7,974 bases of DNA from Chloroflexota bacterium (GTDB lineage Bacteria > Chloroflexota > Dehalococcoidia > SAR202 > UBA11138), in assembly GCA_002710885.1 (NCBI GenBank), contig PAIW01000116.1:7297-15270 (forward strand), read 5' to 3'. Each line of letters opens with the position of its first letter. Within the stretch, counting starts at the first letter, position 1. A model generated the notes under the pieces. The model saw only the letters and a program-made list of their open reading frames with translations. It ran no database searches and was not told the DNA's origin. Positions 1 to 6,045 of the stretch are shown here, one piece after another. The position numbers and the translations under genes were made by a program.

Positions 1-1413
1 TGCACCAAAACCATCACCGGAACTGACGACCGACCCTGCCTGGACTACTACATCCACAGGTGTGTCGGTCCGTGCATCGGCGCGGCAAACAAAGATGAGT
101 ATGGCGAGATCATCGACCAGGTGGCGATGTTCTTGGAAGGCAAGACAGAAACCATCGTTAACGGAATCAAGACTCGGATGGAAGAGGCATCCGAGGAACT
201 TGAGTTCGAGCGCGCTGCGGCGTTGCGGGACCAAATACAGGCTATTGAAAAGGTCCACGAAGGCCAGAAAGTGCTGCACCTTACGTCCGAGAACGTCGAT
301 ATAATCGCAGCCGCACAGGGCAAACGTGAGTCATGGGTCGAAGTGTTTTTCATTCGCAAAGGCAAGCTGATTGGCCGCGACAACTTCCTGATGCACTCCA
401 CGCCTGACGATGACATGGACGAAGTTCTGTCAGCCTTCATCAAGCAATTCTACGACGCGACGCCTTACGTGCCTCCCAAGTTGATCGTTCGCCAGCCAAT
501 CAGCGATTCGGGCGCCATCGAGGAATGGTTAACACAAAAACGCCAGAGCAAGGTCCAAATTCATGTTCCGCAGCGGGGCGAGAAGCGAAAGTTGGTCCGG
601 ATGGTGGCGGACAACGCTTCTCAGGCCCTCGAACAGCTGACGATACGACGAATTCACGAAGAGACAAACAACTCCTCCGCGATGGAGGAGTTGCAAGAGG
701 CCCTCAGTCTACCCAATATGCCTCGCAGGATCGAATGCTACGACATCTCTAACACTCAGGGGACCAATTCTGTCGGCAGCATGGTAGTGTTCGAGGACGG
801 CAAGCCCAAAACATCTCACTACCGCCGGTTCAAAATCAAGACCGTCGAAGGCCCGGACGACTACTCGTCGATGAAGGAAGTTCTGACGCGCAGATTCAAA
901 CGACTATCAGAATCCAGAAAAACGAACAAATCCAAAGAACCGCAACAGGCATCGGAGAACGGCGCAAAGAAAACCGAAGCGTGGGGCGTTATTCCCGATT
1001 TGGTGATTATCGACGGCGGCAAGGGGCATTTGGGAGCGGCGTTGCAGGTCTTCTTGGAACTCGGCATCGACGACGTGCCACTGTCCAGTCTCGCTAAGGA
1101 GAACGAAGAACTGTTCGTCCCTTACTCTCCTGATGGTATAGTTTTGCCTCGAACCTCTCAAGCATTGTTCCTCGTTCAGAGGGTCCGGGATGAAGCCCAT
1201 CGGTTCGCAATCACGTTCCATCGACAGCGCAGATCGAAACAAAACATCCAATCAGCGATGGATTTGGTCCCGGGAATTGGGCCGAAGCGCAAGCGCATGT
1301 TGATGCGCAAATTTGGGTCTCTAAAGGGCGTCCGAGAAGCTCCATTAGAAGACATCGCCGCCGTGCCAGGGATGACAATGAAGGCAGCCCGGGCCCTCAA
1401 ATCTCACATCTAA
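1..1413 (+). CDS. uvrC: UvrABC excision nuclease subunit C, 5'-partial
   Basis: UvrC makes both incisions around a DNA lesion delivered by UvrA/UvrB in nucleotide excision repair. The reading frame is open from base 1, so 470 residues are visible; roughly the first 150, including the GIY-YIG 3'-incision domain, are missing. The visible part starts with four cysteines (residues 1, 13, 21, 25) with the 12/8/4 spacing of the Fe-S ligands of E. coli UvrC. The UVR domain that contacts UvrB is at about residues 52-85. The RNase H-like 5'-incision domain holds D248 (CYDIS), D286/D287 (GPDDY), D338 (IIDGG) and H400 (RDEAHR), matching the four E. coli catalytic residues. Tandem helix-hairpin-helix motifs (VPGIGPKRK, VPGMTMKAA) end the protein. 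A charged linker of about 28 residues lies at about 302-329 and is discussed separately. The ATG and GTG codons inside the window are internal, not the start. Identification is secure. Confidence 0.97.
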   Translation, partial: CTKTITGTDDRPCLDYYIHRCVGPCIGAANKDEYGEIIDQVAMFLEGKTETIVNGIKTRMEEASEELEFERAAALRDQIQAIEKVHEGQKVLHLTSENVDIIAAAQGKRESWVEVFFIRKGKLIGRDNFLMHSTPDDDMDEVLSAFIKQFYDATPYVPPKLIVRQPISDSGAIEEWLTQKRQSKVQIHVPQRGEKRKLVRMVADNASQALEQLTIRRIHEETNNSSAMEELQEALSLPNMPRRIECYDISNTQGTNSVGSMVVFEDGKPKTSHYRRFKIKTVEGPDDYSSMKEVLTRRFKRLSESRKTNKSKEPQQASENGAKKTEAWGVIPDLVIIDGGKGHLGAALQVFLELGIDDVPLSSLAKENEELFVPYSPDGIVLPRTSQALFLVQRVRDEAHRFAITFHRQRRSKQNIQSAMDLVPGIGPKRKRMLMRKFGSLKGVREAPLEDIAAVPGMTMKAARALKSHI

Positions 1414-1434
1414 GTGCGTTTGGCGAGTGTTACC

Positions 1435-1507
1435 GTTTAAGTTAGGTATGCTTCACGCCTGGCTGAGCCGTCAACTCTTGACCAAATTCTTAGTGTTTAA
1501 GTTAGGT
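1435..1507. repeat. 13-bp direct repeat, two copies 60 bp apart
   Basis: GTTTAAGTTAGGT occurs at 1435-1447 and again at 1495-1507, with starts exactly 60 bases apart. Both copies lie in the 130-base gap between the convergent ends of uvrC and the slipin gene. The sequence between them is not repeated. The copies are identical over 13 bases and differ just outside. Function is unknown: a protein binding site, a remnant of a small mobile or tandem element, or chance are all possible. The rest of the gap shows no convincing intrinsic terminator with a T tract on either strand. Confidence 0.6.
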
Positions 1508-1537
1508 GGCAGTATTATGATTCATAGAACTCGTCTC

Positions 1538-1558
1538 GACTCACTAGTCGTCTGAGTC
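1538..1558. repeat. Short inverted repeat across the slipin stop codon
   Basis: GACTCA at 1538-1543 is complemented by TGAGTC at 1553-1558, leaving a 9-base loop that contains the TAG stop of the slipin gene. An alternative shorter stem, CGACT (1537-1541) with AGTCG (1546-1550), overlaps it. It could be a weak 3'-end hairpin of the nfeD-slipin transcript. The stem is only 6 bp and no U tract follows it in the leftward direction, so it is not called a terminator. Confidence 0.3.
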
Positions 1559-2416
1559 CCGATTTCCGCCGTTCGAACCGCCGGTTGCCATATTGAGGAA
1601 CGGGTTCAGCAAGTTGGTGAATTCCATCGGGAATATGAACTTGGTGGACTCGCTGGACCCAAGAGCTTTAAGGGTGTCGAAGTACTGAAGGCTCAACGTA
1701 TTCGCGTCGATGTTCCGGGCCACTCCGTGTATTGTGTCGAGGGCGGTGCTAAATCCTTCCGCTCTGAGCATGGCGGCTTGCTGATCGCCTTCGGCTGTCA
1801 GAATCTCGGATTCGCGTGAGCCTTCCGCCCTCAGAATGGCGGACCTCTTTTCGCCTTCAGCCACGGTAATCGCAGATTCCCTCGTCCCTTCGGCTTCGGT
1901 AACTACTGCCCTTCTCACTCGCTCTGCTGACATTTGTCGATTCATCGCTTCCTGGATGTCTTGGGCCGGTTCGATCTCGCGAATCTCGACCTGCGTGACC
2001 TTGATTCCCCAGCGGCCCGTGATCTCATCCAACTTGATGCGCAGTTGCTCGTTGACTCGCTCCCGCTGCGACAGCACCTCGTCCACTGACATCTCTCCAA
2101 TTACAGCCCTGAGAGTGGTGGTCGCTATACCTATAACGGCTGATCTGAAATCTACAACCTCGAGCACGGATAGTTCGGCGGCTTCTTCTATCACCCTCAT
2201 ATACACCAGGAAGTCAATGTCGATCGGCGCGTTGTCTGACGTGATGTTGGTCTGCCTGGGAATGTCGATGACCTCCTCACGAAGGTCAACCGTCTGGCTG
2301 GAGTTGATGAGCCAGAACAACAACTGTATTCCGGGCGGTCGCAGCCCGGTGAATTTTCCGAACGTGAATACCGCCAATCGCTCATACTGTTTGACGATCT
2401 TGATATATGGAAACAC
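1544..2416 (-). CDS. Slipin/paraslipin, SPFH (Band 7) domain membrane scaffold protein
   Basis: 290 residues. SPFH proteins oligomerise on membranes and organise lipid domains; bacterial slipins are usually paired with an NfeD protease, as here. The SPFH domain starts at once (VKQYERLAVFTFGKFTG, residues 8-24) and runs to about residue 165. It includes DIPRQTNITSDNAPIDID (51-68) and TTTLRAVIGEMSVDE (99-113), hallmarks of the stomatin group. An Ala/Glu-rich coiled-coil segment follows, with five AEG-led units exactly 11 residues apart (A175, A186, A197, A208, A219). A hydrophobic C-terminal patch, KFIFPMEFTNLLNPFLNMA (259-277), precedes a polar GGSNGGNRDSDD tail. The GTG start is the only start codon between an in-frame stop at 2435-2437 and the SPFH domain, and it has a strong Shine-Dalgarno. 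Consequently the usual N-terminal transmembrane helix of slipins is absent; attachment may depend on the short hydrophobic stretch GIQLLFWLI (29-37). The family call is secure; whether slipin or paraslipin is less certain. Confidence 0.93.
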   Translation of the reverse strand: MFPYIKIVKQYERLAVFTFGKFTGLRPPGIQLLFWLINSSQTVDLREEVIDIPRQTNITSDNAPIDIDFLVYMRVIEEAAELSVLEVVDFRSAVIGIATTTLRAVIGEMSVDEVLSQRERVNEQLRIKLDEITGRWGIKVTQVEIREIEPAQDIQEAMNRQMSAERVRRAVVTEAEGTRESAITVAEGEKRSAILRAEGSRESEILTAEGDQQAAMLRAEGFSTALDTIHGVARNIDANTLSLQYFDTLKALGSSESTKFIFPMEFTNLLNPFLNMATGGSNGGNRDSDD

Positions 2417-2430
2417 TCGAGTCCTCCCTA
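2417..2430 (-). promoter_or_regulatory. Shine-Dalgarno of the slipin gene, fused to the nfeD stop
   Basis: On the minus strand the sequence reads TAGGGAGGACTCGA and then the GTG start. The last G of the nfeD TAG stop is the first base of GGGAGG (2423-2428), leaving a 6-base spacer to the start. This settles the GTG at 2416 as the slipin start. It also implies that ribosomes terminating on nfeD are placed directly on the slipin start, so the two proteins are probably made in a coupled ratio. Confidence 0.85.
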
Positions 2431-3768
2431 TTCTTCATTAGCTGTTGCGCTTATGACTTTGAGAGTCAAGCCTTCGACTTCAGATACTATCACTTCTTCG
2501 CCCGCAGCGATTGTAAGTCCTGAATCGCTCACGGCGCTCCAAACCTCGTTGGCTACCTGAACAGTTCCGCGCGGCTCCAGAGCCGTCTTGGCCAATCCTG
2601 GATCGCCAACCATCGCCAGCACCTTGGAACGGTAATATACGCCCTTAGATTGCCGGATAGATACGAAGAGTGTGATGACGAAGACGGACATTATCAACCC
2701 AACCGCTGCAATGGCCCATATGCTCACTCCCATGGTTGGTGTGGGAATCGGCGATGGGCTAAAGTTAGCGAACATAAGGAACGCGCCCAAGATGAAACTC
2801 ACCGCGCCAGAAATCGCGAAAACGCCCAGACCGGGAGCCAGTAACTCCCCGTAGAAAAGCGCCAATCCCAGCAACACCAGGCCCACACCGACCCAGTTAG
2901 CGGGCAGGTTGCCAAGCCCAAGGAATGCGATTGCCAATGCAATTACGCCAAATGCTCCAGGCAAAATCAAGCCGGGGTTGATCAACTCTATGATTATCAG
3001 AATGCCGCCCAGACTGATCAAAATGAATGTGATTTGAGGGTCGGCCACAATATCGAGGAATTTCTCGACGGCGTTGCGATCAATGGATTGAACCACGATA
3101 TTTTCCGTCTGAAGCTGGACCTCGCCTCCGGGAACTGCCACGACCATGCCGTCCAGCTTGGAAACCAATTCGGGAATATCTGCGGCCACGATGTCGATGA
3201 TTCCCAGGTCCAACGCTTCGGTTTCTGTGTACGAAACAGCGTCAATCACGGTTTTCCCCAGAGCATCTGCGTTGCGATTACGCTGGTTGGCGATGCTTCT
3301 CAGGAAGGCGGCGGCATCCTCTGTCGCCTTGGATTTGATAGTGTCAGGCAAATCCTCGCCCGACGCTCCGATGGGAGACGCGGCTCCAACATTGGTTGCA
3401 GGAGCCATCGCCGCGACCTGGGCAGCCGCAACTATGAATGTGCCTGCGGAAGCCGCATGCACGCCCGAGGGAGCCACGTAAACCACCACAGGTATCGGCG
3501 ATCCCAGCATGGCTGTGACCATCTCTCGCGTGGTGGACAGCAACCCTCCCGGTGTATCAAGGCGAATAATGACGAATTGAGCTCCATCCGTCGCGGCCTG
3601 GTCTAGCACTCTCTCCAGAAATCGCCTAGCCACCGGATGAATCGCCGAATCGAGATGGATAAGGGCCGCGTGCGATGGAGTCTGCGCGCTCGCAGCTCGG
3701 GGCGCCAAGTGGGCCGAAACAAGCAACACGATTATTATCGCAATTAGAAACAGCGACAAAGGCTTCAT
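2428..3768 (-). CDS. nfeD: Long-form NfeD: membrane-bound ClpP-class serine protease with C-terminal OB fold
   Basis: 446 residues from the ATG at 3768. A signal sequence covers residues 1-29 (MKPL, a hydrophobic run, then AASA-QT as a likely cleavage site). A ClpP/SppA-like protease domain follows at about 32-210. The RLDTPGG motif is at 69-75, the nucleophile S107 lies in HAASAGTF, and the likely general base is K147 in KATED, i.e. the Ser-Lys dyad known from Pyrococcus PH1510. About five membrane helices span 247-371, and the C-terminal NfeD OB-fold domain (about 382-442) closes the protein. The family is thought to cleave the C-terminal hydrophobic region of its partner slipin, and the next gene downstream, 11 bases away, is that slipin. 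An in-frame GTG at 3876 would add 36 residues but is rejected: the ATG has a good Shine-Dalgarno, the signal peptide begins there, and a TATAAT box lies inside the putative extension. Confidence 0.94.
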   Translation of the reverse strand: MKPLSLFLIAIIIVLLVSAHLAPRAASAQTPSHAALIHLDSAIHPVARRFLERVLDQAATDGAQFVIIRLDTPGGLLSTTREMVTAMLGSPIPVVVYVAPSGVHAASAGTFIVAAAQVAAMAPATNVGAASPIGASGEDLPDTIKSKATEDAAAFLRSIANQRNRNADALGKTVIDAVSYTETEALDLGIIDIVAADIPELVSKLDGMVVAVPGGEVQLQTENIVVQSIDRNAVEKFLDIVADPQITFILISLGGILIIIELINPGLILPGAFGVIALAIAFLGLGNLPANWVGVGLVLLGLALFYGELLAPGLGVFAISGAVSFILGAFLMFANFSPSPIPTPTMGVSIWAIAAVGLIMSVFVITLFVSIRQSKGVYYRSKVLAMVGDPGLAKTALEPRGTVQVANEVWSAVSDSGLTIAAGEEVIVSEVEGLTLKVISATANEE

Positions 3769-3772
3769 GGCT

Positions 3773-3777
3773 ACCTC
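3773..3777 (-). promoter_or_regulatory. Shine-Dalgarno deciding the nfeD start
   Basis: GAGGT on the minus strand, followed by AGCC and the ATG at 3768. This is a standard spacing and supports 3768 over the upstream in-frame GTG at 3876, which has no comparable site. Confidence 0.75.
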
Positions 3778-3816
3778 GCAAAACTTTGATGAGGATTCCA
3801 GCCTGTAGTTGGTCTG

Positions 3817-3822
3817 ATTATA
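3817..3822 (-). promoter_or_regulatory. Candidate -10 box of the nfeD-slipin operon
   Basis: A perfect TATAAT on the minus strand, about 48 bases upstream of the nfeD ATG, which would give a leader of roughly 40 bases. No good -35 hexamer is visible at 16-18 bp spacing; TTGTCT at 3843-3848 is 20 bp away. It lies in the 135-base gap between the PIN gene stop and the nfeD start, so the operon probably has its own promoter rather than depending on the toxin-antitoxin transcript. Confidence 0.5.
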
Positions 3823-3903
3823 CCTGGGAATAATGAACGCACAGACAATCCCACGAATCGACGATGCCGACAGCACACGAAAGCGCCAATGAGGATCAAG
3901 CAG

Positions 3904-4314
3904 TCAATACGATAGCACCTGACACCCTAGGCCTTCGTACCAGTCGACATCGCGGCTGTATATCGGCATGCCTGTTTCCAAGGCTGTGGTTGCGTTGACT
4001 GCCTTGAGCTCTGCCAGCCTTATTTCTCCATGTTCATCAGGCACATCAGGCCGGTTTCGTGCATGAATTGAACCTGCGATCTTGGCAACATCGCCAGTGA
4101 GTGGAATCTGCTCAATGAACCTGATCAATGCGGACATGTGCATTTCGGTTTTGCGGTCAGATACGTAATGACTCCACAAGTGAAGGGCTGTGAACGCCGT
4201 CAACGCTAGGGAAACCTCCCCGGCCAGCAACTTGTCTATCAACGTGCGAGCGCCGTCATCGCCTGCCATATATTGAACCAACACGGACTCGTCCAATAAC
4301 GCTAGTTCAGGCAT
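3904..4314 (-). CDS. Small PIN-domain-like protein, putative VapC-type toxin with divergent active site
   Basis: 136 residues, the usual size of a VapC toxin. PIN toxins are Mg-dependent RNases that cut tRNA or rRNA and are held inactive by a co-encoded antitoxin. The fold signature is present: LLDESVLVQYM (6-16) resembles the usual LLDTNVLI start with D8, and the C-terminal block NATTALETGMPIYSRDVDWYE (107-127) resembles the AAtAL-G-LvTrD region with D122. In my alignment by eye the canonical glutamate of the second motif falls on H45 (TALHLW) and the third acidic residue on K104, so two of four metal ligands look replaced. It may be inactive, use other residues (E102 is close), or belong to a divergent PIN subgroup. 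The gene follows an RHH gene by 56 bases, the normal antitoxin-toxin order. An in-frame stop 24 bases upstream makes ATG 4314 the only possible start; no Shine-Dalgarno precedes it. Confidence 0.7.
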   Translation of the reverse strand: MPELALLDESVLVQYMAGDDGARTLIDKLLAGEVSLALTAFTALHLWSHYVSDRKTEMHMSALIRFIEQIPLTGDVAKIAGSIHARNRPDVPDEHGEIRLAELKAVNATTALETGMPIYSRDVDWYEGLGCQVLSY

Positions 4315-4320
4315 GTATTT

Positions 4321-4326
4321 ACTGTA
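4321..4326 (-). promoter_or_regulatory. Possible -10 element immediately before the PIN gene
   Basis: TACAGT on the minus strand fits TAnnnT and sits at -12 to -7 relative to the A of the ATG at 4314, the geometry expected when transcription starts at the ATG itself. With no Shine-Dalgarno, this suggests an internal, leaderless transcript for the PIN gene in addition to the antitoxin-led one. The match is only four of six to TATAAT, so this is tentative. Confidence 0.3.
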
Positions 4327-4370
4327 GTGTGACCCAGTTTACGCACAACATATCTCGAAGTCTGATTGAT

Positions 4371-4676
4371 TTAACGATTGCCGAATGCGTCTTTCGCAAT
4401 GGCCCTAGCCTCTTCGTCAGTGAGTTCGACCGGCGACCCTATGGGTTGGTCTGCTTGCATGAAGATATACTCGTCGTTCCAGATCGTGCGTGCGCTTGTT
4501 TGCTGGACGCCCACCGATCGAGCGCCCCCGTCCAGCGCAAGCTCAATCGCTTGTTCGAGAAACTCCCTTAGTGGGATTCGCAATTCTGTCGATTTGGCTT
4601 TCGCGGCGAGATACAGGTCTTCGCGAATCGCAGCGTAAAGTTGCCTAGTCGGGCCTACTTGTTTTTGTCTTGGCAT
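4371..4676 (-). CDS. Ribbon-helix-helix protein, putative antitoxin of the PIN gene
   Basis: 101 residues. The segment TRQLYAAIREDLYLAAKAK (10-28) followed by LREFLEQAIELALDG (36-50) matches the strand-helix-helix layout of MetJ/Arc-type ribbon-helix-helix proteins, which bind operator DNA as dimers. The rest (51-101) is acidic and probably mostly disordered until an ELTDEEARAIAKDAF helix at the end, the kind of tail antitoxins use to wrap a toxin. It is encoded just upstream of the PIN gene on the same strand, so the pair is read as a type II toxin-antitoxin module; autoregulation by the RHH dimer is expected for the family. The ATG at 4676 has no Shine-Dalgarno at a working distance (a GGAG lies 15 bases away), while a TATAAA box is directly upstream. 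It could instead be a stand-alone transcriptional regulator. Confidence 0.68.
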   Translation of the reverse strand: MPRQKQVGPTRQLYAAIREDLYLAAKAKSTELRIPLREFLEQAIELALDGGARSVGVQQTSARTIWNDEYIFMQADQPIGSPVELTDEEARAIAKDAFGNR

Positions 4677-4682
4677 ATCACG

Positions 4683-4691
4683 TTTATAATA
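4683..4691 (-). promoter_or_regulatory. Candidate -10 box of the antitoxin-toxin operon
   Basis: The minus strand reads TATTATAAA. TATAAA (4683-4688) sits at -12 to -7 from the A of the antitoxin ATG at 4676, and the overlapping TATTAT (4686-4691) sits three bases further out. Either would start transcription at or within a few bases of the start codon, implying a leaderless mRNA. No convincing -35 hexamer is seen at 16-18 bp. Confidence 0.45.
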
Positions 4692-4862
4692 CTCCTATAT
4701 TCCAATAGTGTCCACTCTGCACACGTCAGTCGTCAATCAAGTATCGTGCATTGGCTATTTTGTTCAATTAAATCATGTAATAATATCTCAATAGTTCTTT
4801 TGTGTCCGATCAGAGTGCTTCCTATGGCCCAAAGCATCCCTCATACAGTCTGGCGCTTGGTA

Positions 4863-4868
4863 TATAAT
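4863..4868 (+). promoter_or_regulatory. Candidate -10 box of the glycerate kinase gene
   Basis: A perfect TATAAT lies 10 bases before the ATG at 4879. An overlapping reading, TATATA at 4861-4866, would be preceded by TGG and give an extended -10. Transcription from here would start about 3-5 bases before the ATG, leaving no room for a Shine-Dalgarno, and none is present. The -35 region (around 4840-4847) is poor. Confidence 0.5.
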
Positions 4869-4878
4869 ACGCGCCGTT

Positions 4879-6045
4879 ATGAAGATTGTGATCGCGCCCC
4901 AAACATTCAAAGGCAGCATATCCGCGCTCGAAGTGGCAAACGCCATGCGAGACGGCATCGAATTAGAACTCGAATATGCTCAGCTCGAACTGGTCCCTGT
5001 TGCTGACGGCGGGGACGGCACCCTCGAAACACTCGTCGAAATCTCGAATGGCGAAATCAAGACCACGAAAGTGACAGGGCCGTTGGGTGTACCGCACACA
5101 GCGGAGTGGGGAGCGATGGGCGATGGGCGCACTGCTGTCATAGAGATGGCGCAGATATCTGGGCTCGCCCTTGTGGCCGTCGAACCGATCGACCGTCGCA
5201 ATCCCCTAACTGCCACCACGTACGGCCTTGGAGAGGCAATCAAAGCGGCTCTTGACGACGGCTACCGACGATTCATAATAGGCATCGGAGGGAGCGCGAC
5301 TAACGATGCCGGTGCAGGCATGGCCCAGGCGTTGGGAATCCACCTTCGGGACGGCGACGGCAATGAGCTGCCTTACGGCGGCGCAGCGTTGGCCGATCTT
5401 GAGTCAATCGATCTATCAGGGTTGGATCCTCGCGCCTCGGAGTGCGAAATAATGGTCGCATGCGACGTGAACAACCCTCTGACAGGGCCAGAAGGCGCAT
5501 CGGCCATCTTTGGGCCTCAGAAAGGCGCCACGCCGGAGATGGTGGATCAGTTGGACGCAGCATTAGAAAAATTTGCGGCGATCGTCAAGCGGGATGTCGG
5601 AGTTGATATCGAGGACATGATGGGAGCAGGGGCTGCTGGAGGACTCGGCGGCGGAATGGTGGCGTTCCTGGGGGCGGAACTGGCCCCTGGCGTGGATATC
5701 GTCCTCGACACCGTGGAGTTCGACAAACATCTAGAAGGGGCTGATTTGGTGTTGACAGGCGAAGGCGCATTGGACAGCCAAACGGTATACAACAAGGCTC
5801 CTATCGGGGTCTCAAGACGGGCCAGCCAACGAGGAATCCCTGTAATCGCTATCGCCGGGACGCTCGGTGATCACTACCACATAGTGCATGAGCATGGCAT
5901 CTCGGCCGCCACAAGCATACCCAATGGTCCAATGACATTGGAGTCAGCATCTGAACATGCGGCCCACCTGATCACTGACGCCACTCGACAAGTAATTCGC
6001 ATGCTCAAAGTGGGAGGGCAAGTTTTCGGCCAAAAGGCCAAGTGA
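4879..6045 (+). CDS. Glycerate 2-kinase, GarK/GlxK family
   Basis: 388 residues, the usual family length. It phosphorylates D-glycerate to 2-phosphoglycerate with ATP in the cytoplasm, feeding glycerate from glyoxylate, serine or sugar-acid breakdown into lower glycolysis. The start MKIVIAPQTFKGS is the canonical N-terminus of the family (usually MKIVIAPDSFKGS), so ATG 4879 is firm even though no Shine-Dalgarno is present. Further signatures are VADGGDGT (41-48), GIGGSATNDAGAGM (135-148), CDVNNPLTG (195-203) followed by IFGPQKGA (210-217), the glycine-rich GAGAAGGLGGG (249-259), and TGEGALDSQT (293-302) followed by NKAPIGV (305-311). The D in APDSF is Q here and the second G of the usual NDGGAG is A144; both are conservative for a family call. 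The gene appears to be monocistronic and ends 22 bases from convergent lutC. The garK and glxK names are paralog-specific, so no symbol is given. Confidence 0.95.
   Translation: MKIVIAPQTFKGSISALEVANAMRDGIELELEYAQLELVPVADGGDGTLETLVEISNGEIKTTKVTGPLGVPHTAEWGAMGDGRTAVIEMAQISGLALVAVEPIDRRNPLTATTYGLGEAIKAALDDGYRRFIIGIGGSATNDAGAGMAQALGIHLRDGDGNELPYGGAALADLESIDLSGLDPRASECEIMVACDVNNPLTGPEGASAIFGPQKGATPEMVDQLDAALEKFAAIVKRDVGVDIEDMMGAGAAGGLGGGMVAFLGAELAPGVDIVLDTVEFDKHLEGADLVLTGEGALDSQTVYNKAPIGVSRRASQRGIPVIAIAGTLGDHYHIVHEHGISAATSIPNGPMTLESASEHAAHLITDATRQVIRMLKVGGQVFGQKAK

Larger units (their letters stand above)
4677..4878. promoter_or_regulatory. AT-rich divergent regulatory region
   Basis: This 202-base gap separates the divergent RHH gene and the glycerate kinase gene, and it is the largest gene-free stretch in the window. 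It is clearly richer in A+T than the flanking genes, especially about 4752-4803. It carries a -10-like box at each end, a tandem CGTCA pair (4724-4728 and 4731-4735), and CAATAGT twice (4703-4709 and 4789-4795). I see no ORF with a plausible ribosome site, no RNA gene and no riboswitch that I recognise. Confidence 0.5.

Noticed and set aside
1836..2441. 201-codon open frame on the plus strand
   Set aside because: Fully antisense to the slipin gene, Ser/Thr-rich low-complexity product, no ribosome site. A codon-bias shadow of the repetitive coiled-coil region.
3034..3606. 190-codon open frame on the plus strand
   Set aside because: Antisense to the protease domain of nfeD, with no recognisable domain and no ribosome binding site.
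4329..4571. 80-codon plus-strand frame opposite the RHH gene
   Set aside because: Antisense to a gene with a clear ribbon-helix-helix pattern; no start context and no domain.
4641..5006. Plus-strand frame with a hydrophobic, signal-peptide-like N-terminus
   Set aside because: It overlaps the antitoxin start on one side and the well-supported glycerate kinase in another frame on the other. It begins with TTG without a Shine-Dalgarno, and its hydrophobicity comes from the AT-rich intergenic region.
6028..6039. GGCC-AAAA-GGCC hairpin near the end of glycerate kinase, considered as a terminator
   Set aside because: Stem of only four bases, inside the coding sequence, and no T tract follows.
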